DNA from: Chloroflexota bacterium
GTDB taxonomy: Bacteria > Chloroflexota > Dehalococcoidia > Bin125
Direction: 5' to 3'
Length of the DNA stretch: 64,000 nt
Assembly (NCBI GenBank): GCA_028875225.1
Contig: JAPPFB010000020.1
Location: 124,001-188,000 of the forward strand
The notes beneath the pieces are model-generated. The model made no database searches and was not told the DNA's origin. It worked only from the letters and a program-made list of their open reading frames with translations. How positions within the stretch are numbered: position 1 is the stretch's first letter; each line of letters starts with the position of its first letter. The position numbers and the translations under genes were made by a program. Shown in pieces: positions 51,142 to 59,907 of the stretch.

Positions 51142-53100
51142 TCATTGAGCGTTGTTCCTGTGACTGTCTCCCGTGCACTGGCCCCGCGGCAGCCGGAGCT
51201 GCAATTCGGCAGCAGCCAGTTGCCGCGCACCAAACTGGAGATCAGGTCTGGGGCCATGGACGAGAGCGGCGCCGTCGTAGAAGTAGTCGCATTCCCCGTT
51301 GCGAATGCGAAGCGCGTACGCGCCGTCGTCCGGAAATCGGATGGAGAACGTGCCGTTCTCTAGGGCCTGAGTTTGCGACGCGCCTGACTCACCTTCGACC
51401 GAGACATTGAATCCGTCCACTGCCCGGCCATTTGCGTCGCGGAGCACGCCCGACGCGGCGATCGTGCAGAAGGGTTCGACGAGCTGAATGTCCAGGTTGA
51501 CATCCTGATCGCCAACGGAGAATCGTCCGGACGAAAGGTCGTCGGGAGCTCGGGGGGCGCTGGCATGGGTGACCTGGCAACCGTCGATGGACAGCGCCAG
51601 GGAGTATTCGTGCGGTTCGACAAAGAGGCTGTAGCCGCCATCCGGCCATGACAATGACAATCTGGAGGCGCGTGCGCCAGATGTCTGGCGCATCCAGACG
51701 AATGCGCCAGGTAGCGGTTCGCCGAGGTGATCGATGATCTGACCGCGCACCACGTGATTTCGCGTCGCGCCTTGAGCCGGCGATTGTGCTGAGTGGCAGG
51801 TGGAGTCGACCTGGAAGTCGCCAAGGGTGTCGGCAATCAGCTTCGCGATTTCTGGGCTGTGCTCCTCCAGGTGCAGGCGGTTCTTGAAGGGCATATCGAA
51901 CGACTGGCCGGTTCCGACCCACGCGCCGACCGCTTCGGCCCAATATTCGGCGGTGTTCGTCGCGCCATATGAGCCATCCCAGAGGCCGGAATCCAACCCC
52001 GCCCGGTAAGCCCGCCCCAGCGAGCTGCCGAAGTTACCGCTCGAGGTTCCCCGACTCAGGGCGAATTCGACGGCGTGTGCGAACTCGTGGATCGTGATGT
52101 CGTAGCCCTGAGCGCGTGATCCGTGGCACAACAGATCTTCCTCGGGCACCAGCGTCGGCGTGAACTGGTTTGGTCCAAGACCGCGAGGACCTCCCGGCCC
52201 GTGCGGCTCGAGTTTGACGATGTCTCGATACTGTCGGTACGGAGTCAGGTCGAAGGTCTGCTCGTCGTGGCCGACGACTACGATGTGGACCCGCTGCCGG
52301 ATCAGGATTTCGCGGATGTCAGGCCGATTGACCAGCATGTCGTCGAAGATGGCGGCCGCGCGGAACAGCGCTTCGTCGGCGACGTTCTCGGTGGCGATGA
52401 TGGCGATGCCGTCGGCGTCGAGGTACTTGTCAAAGGAGGCGTACCAGCGGACGTGATCCGGGGGCGGTCCAAGCGGATGGAGCGCGCGATCACCGCTGGG
52501 CTGCAGCCAGTTCGTCTCCGTGGTGCTGAATACCCAGAGCGCGTCGCCGCGGCGCAGCTGATATAGAGAACCACCGCTTGCCTTCGATCCTCGCTGATAC
52601 CGCCGGAGTTCCCCACTCGCCAGCTCCGAATAGAGCGCGTGCGTGAATGAATCACCGATGGACCGGAGCGCCAGATCGATCGGGGTGCCGCTTGGTCCGC
52701 TCCAGGCGACGAGATTGGGCCCGGGTTTCAACTCGACCCACTCACCATTGGCGACGGTCGGCTGGAGCCACTCAACCGGATCCGTTCCGCCGATACGCAC
52801 GATCAGGCCCATACCGGGCTCCACGACGGGCAGCGTGCCCACAAACCTGCGGGCGGCAAAGCGGTACTGGGAAGACTCGGAGTCCCAGGTGTAGATCAGT
52901 TGCGCCTCAGGAATCTTATTGAACAGTTCCTCAGAGGACGTGGGGAATCCGACCCAGCCGACAAGATTGTCTCCAGGGTGAAGCGTTCTGACCTCTGCCG
53001 CACGTTGGTCGTCGGCGAGCAGTGCCGGAGCGAGTAGCAGACAGATGAGCGTTGCCAACAGGACGACAGCGAGGCGTGCGAGTCGAGTCTGACTGATCAC
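51142..53100 (-). CDS. Secreted metalloprotease-like protein with duplicated N-terminal module
   Basis: A 652-residue exported protein. The signal peptide spans about 8-29. Two related modules of about 80 residues follow (PGDNLVGWVG ... EWLQP, about 41-114; PGPNLVAWSG ... NWLQP, about 126-201). A zinc-protease core carries HEFAH at 338-342 and a likely third ligand Glu385 or Glu389 in TAEYWAEA. C-terminal carboxypeptidase-regulatory-like beta domains (about 455-620) follow. GTG start. It lies between nuoI and nuoG on the opposite strand. Confidence 0.8.
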   Translation of the reverse strand: MISQTRLARLAVVLLATLICLLLAPALLADDQRAAEVRTLHPGDNLVGWVGFPTSSEELFNKIPEAQLIYTWDSESSQYRFAARRFVGTLPVVEPGMGLIVRIGGTDPVEWLQPTVANGEWVELKPGPNLVAWSGPSGTPIDLALRSIGDSFTHALYSELASGELRRYQRGSKASGGSLYQLRRGDALWVFSTTETNWLQPSGDRALHPLGPPPDHVRWYASFDKYLDADGIAIIATENVADEALFRAAAIFDDMLVNRPDIREILIRQRVHIVVVGHDEQTFDLTPYRQYRDIVKLEPHGPGGPRGLGPNQFTPTLVPEEDLLCHGSRAQGYDITIHEFAHAVEFALSRGTSSGNFGSSLGRAYRAGLDSGLWDGSYGATNTAEYWAEAVGAWVGTGQSFDMPFKNRLHLEEHSPEIAKLIADTLGDFQVDSTCHSAQSPAQGATRNHVVRGQIIDHLGEPLPGAFVWMRQTSGARASRLSLSWPDGGYSLFVEPHEYSLALSIDGCQVTHASAPRAPDDLSSGRFSVGDQDVNLDIQLVEPFCTIAASGVLRDANGRAVDGFNVSVEGESGASQTQALENGTFSIRFPDDGAYALRIRNGECDYFYDGAALVHGPRPDLQFGARQLAAAELQLRLPRGQCTGDSHRNNAQ

Positions 53101-53650
53101 TGCGACGCCATCAGCCTCTCTTCAATCCGCCGGTCGGCGCCCTGCTCCAGCGGGGCGCGCTCAATCAGAATTCTACTTGCCGCTTGAACGGTCGCTGCTT
53201 CCTTACGCCGCGCACCCCTGAGGTGGAAACCGAATACGATCAGAACATACGGGCTTGCAGTGTCAGGCCTTGACTGTCTACACGGTCAACATCCTGCCCG
53301 AAGTCTGCAGAATCATGGAATGGAGTGGATTCTCCTGGTCGAACACTGACGAAACCGAGCCAGATCTGGACGAATCTGGACAAATCTGGACAGATCCGGA
53401 CACAAGAGCGCACGATCCGCAGTCCAGTACAGGAGATCCAGCCGCGAACCTCGAAATCTCCCGTCCCAAGCGCCGAATCGGCTGTAGTGACCGCGGAACC
53501 GTCTCGTCGAGGGCCGCCGGCCAGGAGGGGCAGTTCAGAGTGCCGCTGAACTGGCCATCGCGCCCGAGCGGGCCAGGTCGCCAGCCGAGGTGCTGGTAGA
53601 CTGGGGCGCGGTGCCGCGTGCTGGCGGCAGGCTGCATCTGGGGAGGCGCT
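53101..53650. other. Intergenic region with repeat D
   Basis: A 550-bp gap between the divergent protease and nuoG genes. It contains the repeat-D element (53365-53435). Open frames on both strands here are short and I reject them. The rest shows no feature I can name. Confidence 0.6.
53365..53435. promoter_or_regulatory. Repeat D copy 2: four 10-bp direct repeats before nuoG
   Basis: TCTGGACGAA, TCTGGACAAA, TCTGGACAGA and TCCGGACACA stand at 53365, 53375, 53385 and 53395. They are followed by GATCCGCAGTCCAGTACAG. The element aligns without gaps to copy 1 near 44814. It lies about 215-285 bp upstream of the nuoG start. Confidence 0.7.
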
Positions 53651-56275
53651 ATGGCGACGATCACGATCAATGGACGGGCGGTCGAGGCTGAAGTTGGCGC
53701 GCCGCTGGTCGAGGTGATCAAGAACGCCGGCTTCCCCATCTCCAACCTGTGCTATCTGGATGGACTGCCCCCGTACGCCGGCTGCCGCACCTGCGCGGTC
53801 GAGGTCGAAGGCATGCGCGGATTGCCGTTGTCCTGCACCACCACGGTGATGGACGGCATGGTCGTGCGCACCGACACGCCGGAAGTGACCGAGATGCGCC
53901 AGGAGGTCCTGGCGGTGATCCTGGCCAATCACTCCGACCGCTGCCTGACCTGTCATCGGATCGAACATTGCCGAACGGGTGAGATCTGCCTGCGCGACAA
54001 CGAGGTCACACACCGCTGCGTGACCTGCTCCAAGAACTATCGCTGCGAGCTGCAGACGACTTGCGACGCCGCCGACGTGGGCCGCGCCAATGTCGAGCCG
54101 TATCTGGACGAGGCGCGAACTTACTACCGATTCCAGCAGCCGGAGCCCGACCGGGCGAATCCGTTCTTCGAGTTCGACCCGCAGATGTGCATTATCTGCA
54201 CGCGCTGCGTTCGCGCCTGCGACGACCTGCGTCACACCACGGCGATCACGCTGGCCGGCCGAGGTTTCTCGACCATGATCGCGTTTGGCGCGGGAGGACG
54301 GATTGACGAATCAAACTGCGATTTCTGCGGGGCCTGCATCGACGTCTGCCCGACGGCGACGCTGATGGAAGCGCCGAACAAATGGGTCGCGCGGCCCGAC
54401 CGCTGGGTCACGACCACCTGCACCGAGTGCTCGATGGGCTGCACGATCCAGATGGGCGTGCGGGATGGCCGCGGCGTGCAGGTGCGGCCCGGCAACGGCA
54501 ACGACGTCTCGCGTTCGCAGATCTGCGTGCGCGGACGGTTCGGCTACGACCAGACTCGAGACAAGGATCGGCTTCGCGCCGCCTGGATCGGTCGGGGTGA
54601 GGATGCATTTGAGCAGGACGGGGACGCTGTCGCAGAACACGCGGCGGCAGCGATCTCCGCAATTCTCGCCGAGCACGGACCGTCCGCGGTGGGAATCCTC
54701 GGCTCGGGTCAGATGACGCTGGAAGAGCTGTACTCGCTTCGCACACTGGTCTCCCGCCTTGGCGTCACCAACCTCGATTCTTCACTCGGACCCGTCACGG
54801 CCTCGATCGGTGCGGCGCTCAATGATGCGTTCGGCTCGGAGCACTTGCCCTCACGCCTGACGTCTGTTGAATCGGCCGATCTGGTCATCGCGATCGGTGA
54901 TGACATCTCCGCCTCGAACAACGTGCTCGGCGTGCGGATCAAGGACGCCGTAGCCAACAATGGCGCGTCGCTGATCAGCATCTCCTCGCGACGCAATCCG
55001 TTGGCCGATTACGCAGTCGATGAGGCGCACGCAATCCATCCCGCCGACGGCGACCTGGCCAGCGTCGCTCAGGCGCTGGCGACCAACGTGGTCAAGGACC
55101 TCGACGTCCGGACCGGACTGTCGGAGATTGACGGTCTGTCGGATGTGAGTGGTACCGCCGACGGCGTCGAAGCGGCGTCGGCGACCGCGCTGCGCCGGCG
55201 TGGAGGCGCTGTGGCGATCGTGGTCGCTCCGTCTCGCGCAAACGCCGCCCAGGCCGGCGCTCAGGTCAGAGCGGCAGCCAACCTGGCAATCGCGCTGGCC
55301 GGTCCTGCCGATGCGCCGGCCTCGCTGCATGTGCTGCCGCCGGAGTCGAACTCGGTTGGGCTCCGCGACCTCGGCGTTGTTCCCGGCGAGGGCGGACTTG
55401 ACGTGTCCAGAATGCTGGGCGCGGCGCGCGAGGGCCGGCTCAAGGCATTGGTCGTGGCCCGCGACAATCCCGTCATGCTGCATCCCGATCGCGCGGCGAC
55501 GATTGCAGCGCTTGAGAATCTCGACGTGCTGGTGGTCATCGACGAGGTTGCCTCCGAGACCGTGCAACGCGCGACGCACGTCTTGCCGGACGTGTCGGCG
55601 TTCGGCAAGGACGGTCACATCACCAATGCCGATCGGCAGATTCTTCGATTGCGGTCGGCAACGGTCGAACAGCGCAACGCCCGTGAGCTGGGGAGTTGGC
55701 TGGCTGCCCTGGCAGCCCATCTCCCGGCCGTGGAGACGCCGACGACCAGCGAAGACGGCGAACCGGCAGAACCGATTCCGGCGCCGGCGCAGCCTCAGAA
55801 CACCAGGGAAGCGCGGCTGGCGCTTGCCCAGCTTGACAACCGATACTCGGCACTCGCCGAAGCAGGAGCCAGCCAGTCCCGGATGGCGATCAACGGGGCA
55901 GCCACGCAGCGATTTCTCGGTGTTGACGGTACCGGCGCCGCGAACGATGAGGGCGCGCTCACATTGCTTTCGGGACGGGATCTCTACAGTAACCGTCTGT
56001 CCGCCTCACGAGGCGAAGTCAATGCCGACCTCTTGCAGCGCGCGGACACGGTTCAGATCAATCCGGCCGACGCAGCGACCAGGGGAATCGAAGCGGGATC
56101 GCCCGTGAGCTTGACCGCCAACGGTTCCCGGATCATCCTGCCGGCCGAGATCACCGAGGATGTGCCCAGCGGCGCGGTCTGGGCATCGGCGATCCACGGA
56201 GGCGGAGCGGTCCAGGAACTGCAATCCGCGAACGCTGAGCGACTGACCTCGGTGCGGGTCGAGACGGCCGAATAG
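53651..56275 (+). CDS. nuoG: NADH-quinone oxidoreductase subunit G
   Basis: An 874-residue NuoG. In order: a 2Fe-2S ferredoxin (Cys34, 45, 48, 62); a Cys/His-rich segment with eight cysteines (98-138), much richer than the standard His-Cys motif; two 4Fe-4S motifs (Cys180-190 and Cys223-233); a molybdopterin-oxidoreductase-like Fe-S site (Cys257, 260, 264, 292); and a molybdopterin-fold domain. An Ala/Pro/Gln linker and a MopB C-terminal domain follow. ATG at 53651 has GGGAGG 5 nt upstream. NuoE and NuoF are not nearby. Confidence 0.92.
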   Translation: MATITINGRAVEAEVGAPLVEVIKNAGFPISNLCYLDGLPPYAGCRTCAVEVEGMRGLPLSCTTTVMDGMVVRTDTPEVTEMRQEVLAVILANHSDRCLTCHRIEHCRTGEICLRDNEVTHRCVTCSKNYRCELQTTCDAADVGRANVEPYLDEARTYYRFQQPEPDRANPFFEFDPQMCIICTRCVRACDDLRHTTAITLAGRGFSTMIAFGAGGRIDESNCDFCGACIDVCPTATLMEAPNKWVARPDRWVTTTCTECSMGCTIQMGVRDGRGVQVRPGNGNDVSRSQICVRGRFGYDQTRDKDRLRAAWIGRGEDAFEQDGDAVAEHAAAAISAILAEHGPSAVGILGSGQMTLEELYSLRTLVSRLGVTNLDSSLGPVTASIGAALNDAFGSEHLPSRLTSVESADLVIAIGDDISASNNVLGVRIKDAVANNGASLISISSRRNPLADYAVDEAHAIHPADGDLASVAQALATNVVKDLDVRTGLSEIDGLSDVSGTADGVEAASATALRRRGGAVAIVVAPSRANAAQAGAQVRAAANLAIALAGPADAPASLHVLPPESNSVGLRDLGVVPGEGGLDVSRMLGAAREGRLKALVVARDNPVMLHPDRAATIAALENLDVLVVIDEVASETVQRATHVLPDVSAFGKDGHITNADRQILRLRSATVEQRNARELGSWLAALAAHLPAVETPTTSEDGEPAEPIPAPAQPQNTREARLALAQLDNRYSALAEAGASQSRMAINGAATQRFLGVDGTGAANDEGALTLLSGRDLYSNRLSASRGEVNADLLQRADTVQINPADAATRGIEAGSPVSLTANGSRIILPAEITEDVPSGAVWASAIHGGGAVQELQSANAERLTSVRVETAE

Positions 56276-56354
56276 CGTGCGCGTGGTGGTCTATAGCGAC
56301 CTTCGGCGTTGACTCGTCGCCGCCATTGGTGTTGTCGATAGGAAACTTTCTCGG

Positions 56355-56438
56355 TTCTGTATTTCCGTCGAGTTCTCGCGAATCTCGATAAACTGGCGAA
56401 TACCGATACAGAAAGTTCGATTCTGTAGTTTCGACGAG
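56355..56438 (+). promoter_or_regulatory. Direct repeats upstream of the tandem NYN-like gene
   Basis: TTCTGTATTTCCGTCGAG (56355-56372) and TTCTGTAGTTTCGACGAG (56421-56438) match at 15 of 18 positions, 66 bp apart. The intervening DNA holds a third, inverted relative (ATACAGAAAG). The 220-bp gap is AT-richer than its neighbours. It looks like a regulator binding region for the gene at 56499. Confidence 0.45.
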
Positions 56439-56498
56439 CGAACCCAACCGAGTCCCGATTTCTTCTTCACCGGCAGATGGCCGCAGGATCACGTTGAC

Positions 56499-57761
56499 AT
56501 GACATTGCATCACCCCGACCCCGAAGTGGGACCGCCCAAGGGTCACTACGTGTTTGTGGATGGACCATCGATCGACGGCACGCTGGGTCGTGTGATTGGC
56601 CAACCCCCTGGCCCCGACACCCGTCCTGACTGGCGTCGTCTGGAAGCGTTCGTGAAACAGCACGGCGGTCCAGCGCCGTACTCGGCCACGTTCGTGTTCT
56701 GGGCGCCCGGCCAACAGGGATTCATGCACTTTCTGCGCACATCGGGGTTCATGATTGCGCTTGGCGATCGGTTTACCCCCGGGCAGAGTTGCGCCGACTT
56801 AATCCGGGAACGCATTGCCCGGCTCAATGCAGCCGCGGACGGCGAGCATTCGTGGCAGGTGATCGTCGGCACCCACAACCCGGATCTGATCGCTGAGTTA
56901 CCGGAGTTGGCCAGCGAGGCTGATCGGCTGACCGTCTTCGGCTTCACCGAGTTTCTGCCCGACGCGCCGGACCTCGAGGAGCAGATTGACTTCTACGACA
57001 TCGAGGATGACGCCCGCCTGTTCCGGTCTGCGCTGCCGCGAGTTGAGTTCGAGGACGACCTCGATGAGCCTGCCGTCGCCGATCCGGAGCTCGCCTACCA
57101 GCCGGCGTTGGTCAGAACGCCTGCGCTCGAACGACCAGTTCCACCCCGGACATTTGCGCCTCGGCCCCAGGGAGACGTGCGCGACCTCTATCTGATCGTG
57201 GACGGACGCAGCATTGAGAAGGAGCTGGGCGAGATCCTCGGCGAGAAGCCGAATCCGGGAACGCGGCCGGATTGGGGAACCGTACTCGACTTTGCCCGCA
57301 GCCAAACGACCTCGGAGAGCGGTGAGGTCAAGGCGTTGTTCGTGCACGTGGCTCCCGGCCATGCGGGATTCCGTCGTGCGCTGAAGGACCTGGGCTACAC
57401 CTCCAGCCCGGTCCGGCTCGACGACACGCAACCGATGCGCCCGGTGGTCGAAGAGTTCATTTGTGGTCTGTTGGGCGCCCGCGTCTTTCGCGGCGAGTCG
57501 GGAGAGGATCCGGCGCCGGACATTATCGTGATCGGTCACGGCTCGGCGACGTTTGATGCGTTAAGCGACATTCCCGACCGCGGTCAGCGCCTGTGCGCGC
57601 TCGGGTTTCCCGAGCGGATGCCCCTGGTCGAGTCATACCCGCGAATTGAGCAACTGGATCTGGAGCGGGATGCGCAGGCCTTTGGCGCCGAACTGCCCCG
57701 GGAGTTCGGCGTTGACGTCGACAACTTTGACCCGGACGAGGAACTGTCCAAGCTCTTCTGA
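56499..57761 (+). CDS. Tandem NYN/PIN-like domain protein
   Basis: A 420-residue protein made of two homologous halves (about 15-185 and 220-405). Each half has a VDGxSIxxxLGxIxGxxPxPxTRPDW start, a middle FWAPGQQGFMHFL / VHVAPGHAGFRRAL and a late VFGFTEFLP / ALGFPERMP segment. The VDG opening resembles the first acidic strand of NYN ribonuclease domains, but the later acidic residues are not obvious. An acidic linker joins the halves. I know of no characterised relative. It is transcribed alone with repeats upstream. Confidence 0.6.
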   Translation: MTLHHPDPEVGPPKGHYVFVDGPSIDGTLGRVIGQPPGPDTRPDWRRLEAFVKQHGGPAPYSATFVFWAPGQQGFMHFLRTSGFMIALGDRFTPGQSCADLIRERIARLNAAADGEHSWQVIVGTHNPDLIAELPELASEADRLTVFGFTEFLPDAPDLEEQIDFYDIEDDARLFRSALPRVEFEDDLDEPAVADPELAYQPALVRTPALERPVPPRTFAPRPQGDVRDLYLIVDGRSIEKELGEILGEKPNPGTRPDWGTVLDFARSQTTSESGEVKALFVHVAPGHAGFRRALKDLGYTSSPVRLDDTQPMRPVVEEFICGLLGARVFRGESGEDPAPDIIVIGHGSATFDALSDIPDRGQRLCALGFPERMPLVESYPRIEQLDLERDAQAFGAELPREFGVDVDNFDPDEELSKLF

Positions 57762-57779
57762 GTCGGCGCGTCGGGTGAC

Positions 57780-58934
57780 CTAGAGATCGAACGGCAGCGC
57801 GCTGCCGATGCCGAATGTCACTGCGGCGGCAAGGATGCCGACCAGCACTGATCGGCCGGCCGAATAGAGCGGATTCCTGCTCGTGACCAGGGACGTGAAG
57901 AGACCGGCCACGGCCAGGGTGACCACGCTGGCGACGACTCCCGCGATCAGCGCCCAGTAGTCGACATTCCAGCTGGACGCGTGCCAGATCAGGAATGGAA
58001 TCAACGGAATCAGCGCGCCAAGCGAGAATGCCGCGAACGAACTGATCGCCGCGCGCCACGGATCGCCCAGTTGCTCGGGGTCGAGGCCGAGTTCCTCGCG
58101 CACCATCGTGTCGATCAGCGCGTCGGGCTGTTCGGAGAGTTCGGCGGCGACCTGTTCGGCCAGCTCTTGCGACAGTCCCTTGGCTCGATAGATGCTGACC
58201 AACTCCCGGCGCTCCTCTGCCGGATCGAGCAGCACTTCGTCACGCTCCATGGCGATTTGGCGCTGCAGCACTTCTGTCTGGCCGCGAACGGAAATGTACT
58301 CGCCGGCCGCCATCGAAAATGCGCCGGCCAGCCAGCCGCCGATTCCGGCGACGAGGACCGCCTCAGAGCCAATGGCGACGCCGGCGACGCCGGCGATCAA
58401 TGCGAGATTTGAGACGATTCCATCGTTGAGTCCGAAGAGCGCCGCGCGAAACGTCGATGCGCCGTGCGCTCCGACGCCGGCGTGCCCCTCACCGACGGCG
58501 CCGATGGCGCCGTGTTGCGTGCCCAGTTCGGCCAGGGTGGCGCGGTGCTCCCGCTCTTCCTCCGCCAGGTCGCCCGCATCGGGATCGGAGACGTACTTCT
58601 GGATGTCGACCAGCTCTTCACGCCGCAGCTGCGAGATGACGAAGCCGAGACCCCAGATACGCGCCTGGAAGGCCATCAATCGCACCCGCAACGATGGGCG
58701 ATGGAGGTCGGCCGGGTAGCGCTCGTCGCCGAGCAGCCTGACCCAATGGGTGGCGTGCTCCAGTTCGGATTCGGCCATCCTGCTCAGTACCTTGGCCGAG
58801 TGCGGGTCGCTCATTCCGGCCAAGCGGTCATAGAGCCAGGCGGCATCGAGCTCGTCGCCGATCATTTCGCGCAAGCGCGCACGTCGCTCGTCGGTCAGTG
58901 GCACATGAGCCTGGGGCGGATCCATGGTCGTCAT
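57780..58934 (-). CDS. Ferritin-like/VIT1 (CCC1) fusion, iron or manganese transporter
   Basis: A 384-residue protein. The N-terminal ferritin-like helical bundle carries acidic/His ligands (GDELDAAWLY, SRMAESELEHATHW). The C-terminal VIT1 membrane domain has FGLNDGIVSNLALIAGVAG and the cytosolic metal-binding helix region (ERDEVLLDPAEERREL), with about five TMs. Such fusions sequester or export ferrous iron and manganese. ATG at 58934 was chosen by domain onset; ATG at 58964 is an alternative. Confidence 0.88.
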   Translation of the reverse strand: MTTMDPPQAHVPLTDERRARLREMIGDELDAAWLYDRLAGMSDPHSAKVLSRMAESELEHATHWVRLLGDERYPADLHRPSLRVRLMAFQARIWGLGFVISQLRREELVDIQKYVSDPDAGDLAEEEREHRATLAELGTQHGAIGAVGEGHAGVGAHGASTFRAALFGLNDGIVSNLALIAGVAGVAIGSEAVLVAGIGGWLAGAFSMAAGEYISVRGQTEVLQRQIAMERDEVLLDPAEERRELVSIYRAKGLSQELAEQVAAELSEQPDALIDTMVREELGLDPEQLGDPWRAAISSFAAFSLGALIPLIPFLIWHASSWNVDYWALIAGVVASVVTLAVAGLFTSLVTSRNPLYSAGRSVLVGILAAAVTFGIGSALPFDL

Positions 58935-59037
58935 GGAGGCAGTGTATCCCGCGATATGAGCCATCCTGGCCGATGCGCGATGATCAGAACAGATCGCAAC
59001 ATCGCTCAAATCATTCGTTCACCTCGGAGTCGGCGCC

Positions 59038-59907
59038 ATGCTCAAGTTGGGACTGCCCAAGGGATCGCTCGAGGTCCCCACCTTTGACCTGTTTCGGCGC
59101 GCCGGTTTCCATGTCTCGGTCAACTCCCGCTCGTACTTCCCGGAGATTGATGACGAGAGCATCAGCTGCACGATGTTCCGGGCGCAGGAGATGGCCCGTT
59201 ACGTCGAGGACGGCGTCGTCGACGTTGGGATCACGGGCCACGACTGGGTGGTTGAAACGGGCGCGGACGTGGTCGAAGTCGCCGAAATGACCTACAGCAA
59301 GGCGACCAGCCGGCCGGCGCGTTGGGTGCTCGCCGTGCCGGCCGAGTCGCAGGTGACCGAGATCGAGCAGCTCGAAGGCGGAGTGATTGCCACCGAGCTG
59401 GTGCGCACGACGCGTCAGTATTTTGAGCAACGCGGCGTCAACGTGCGAGTCGAGTTCAGTTGGGGAGCGACGGAGGTCAAGGCGCGGATCATCGACGCCA
59501 TCGTCGACGTCACCGAAACGGGCTCTTCTCTGCGTGCGAACAATCTGCGTGTCATCGCCGAGGTGCTGGAGAGCACGGCGCGGCTGATTGTGAACAAGGA
59601 CGCCTGGAGCGATCCAGCACGGCGGGAGAAGATCGAGGCGATCAACACCCTGCTCCAGGGCGCGATCGCAGCCACCACCAAGGTCGGCCTGAAGCTCAAT
59701 ACTCCCCGATCGAGCCTGGAGGACGTGCTCGCCGTGATTGGCAGATTCGGCGAGCACGCCCCCACGATCAGCCCGCTGATCGACGACTCATGGGTTGCGC
59801 TGGAGATTATTCTCGATGAGCGCCAGGAGCGAGAGATGATCCCCGAATTGCGCCGCGCCGGGGCCAGCGGTCTGGTCTCCTACCCCTTGAACAAAGTCAT
59901 CTCCTGA
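59038..59907 (+). CDS. hisG: ATP phosphoribosyltransferase (long form)
   Basis: A 289-residue HisG, first step of histidine synthesis. The opening LKLGLPKGSLEVPTFDLF, GVVDVGITGHDWVVE and the PRPP-binding IVDVTETGSSLRANNL motif are intact. The C-terminal regulatory domain (about 210-289) makes it the long, hexameric, histidine-inhibited form that does not need HisZ. No other his genes are adjacent. Its last 120 bp overlap antisense the end of the next gene. Confidence 0.94.
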   Translation: MLKLGLPKGSLEVPTFDLFRRAGFHVSVNSRSYFPEIDDESISCTMFRAQEMARYVEDGVVDVGITGHDWVVETGADVVEVAEMTYSKATSRPARWVLAVPAESQVTEIEQLEGGVIATELVRTTRQYFEQRGVNVRVEFSWGATEVKARIIDAIVDVTETGSSLRANNLRVIAEVLESTARLIVNKDAWSDPARREKIEAINTLLQGAIAATTKVGLKLNTPRSSLEDVLAVIGRFGEHAPTISPLIDDSWVALEIILDERQEREMIPELRRAGASGLVSYPLNKVIS

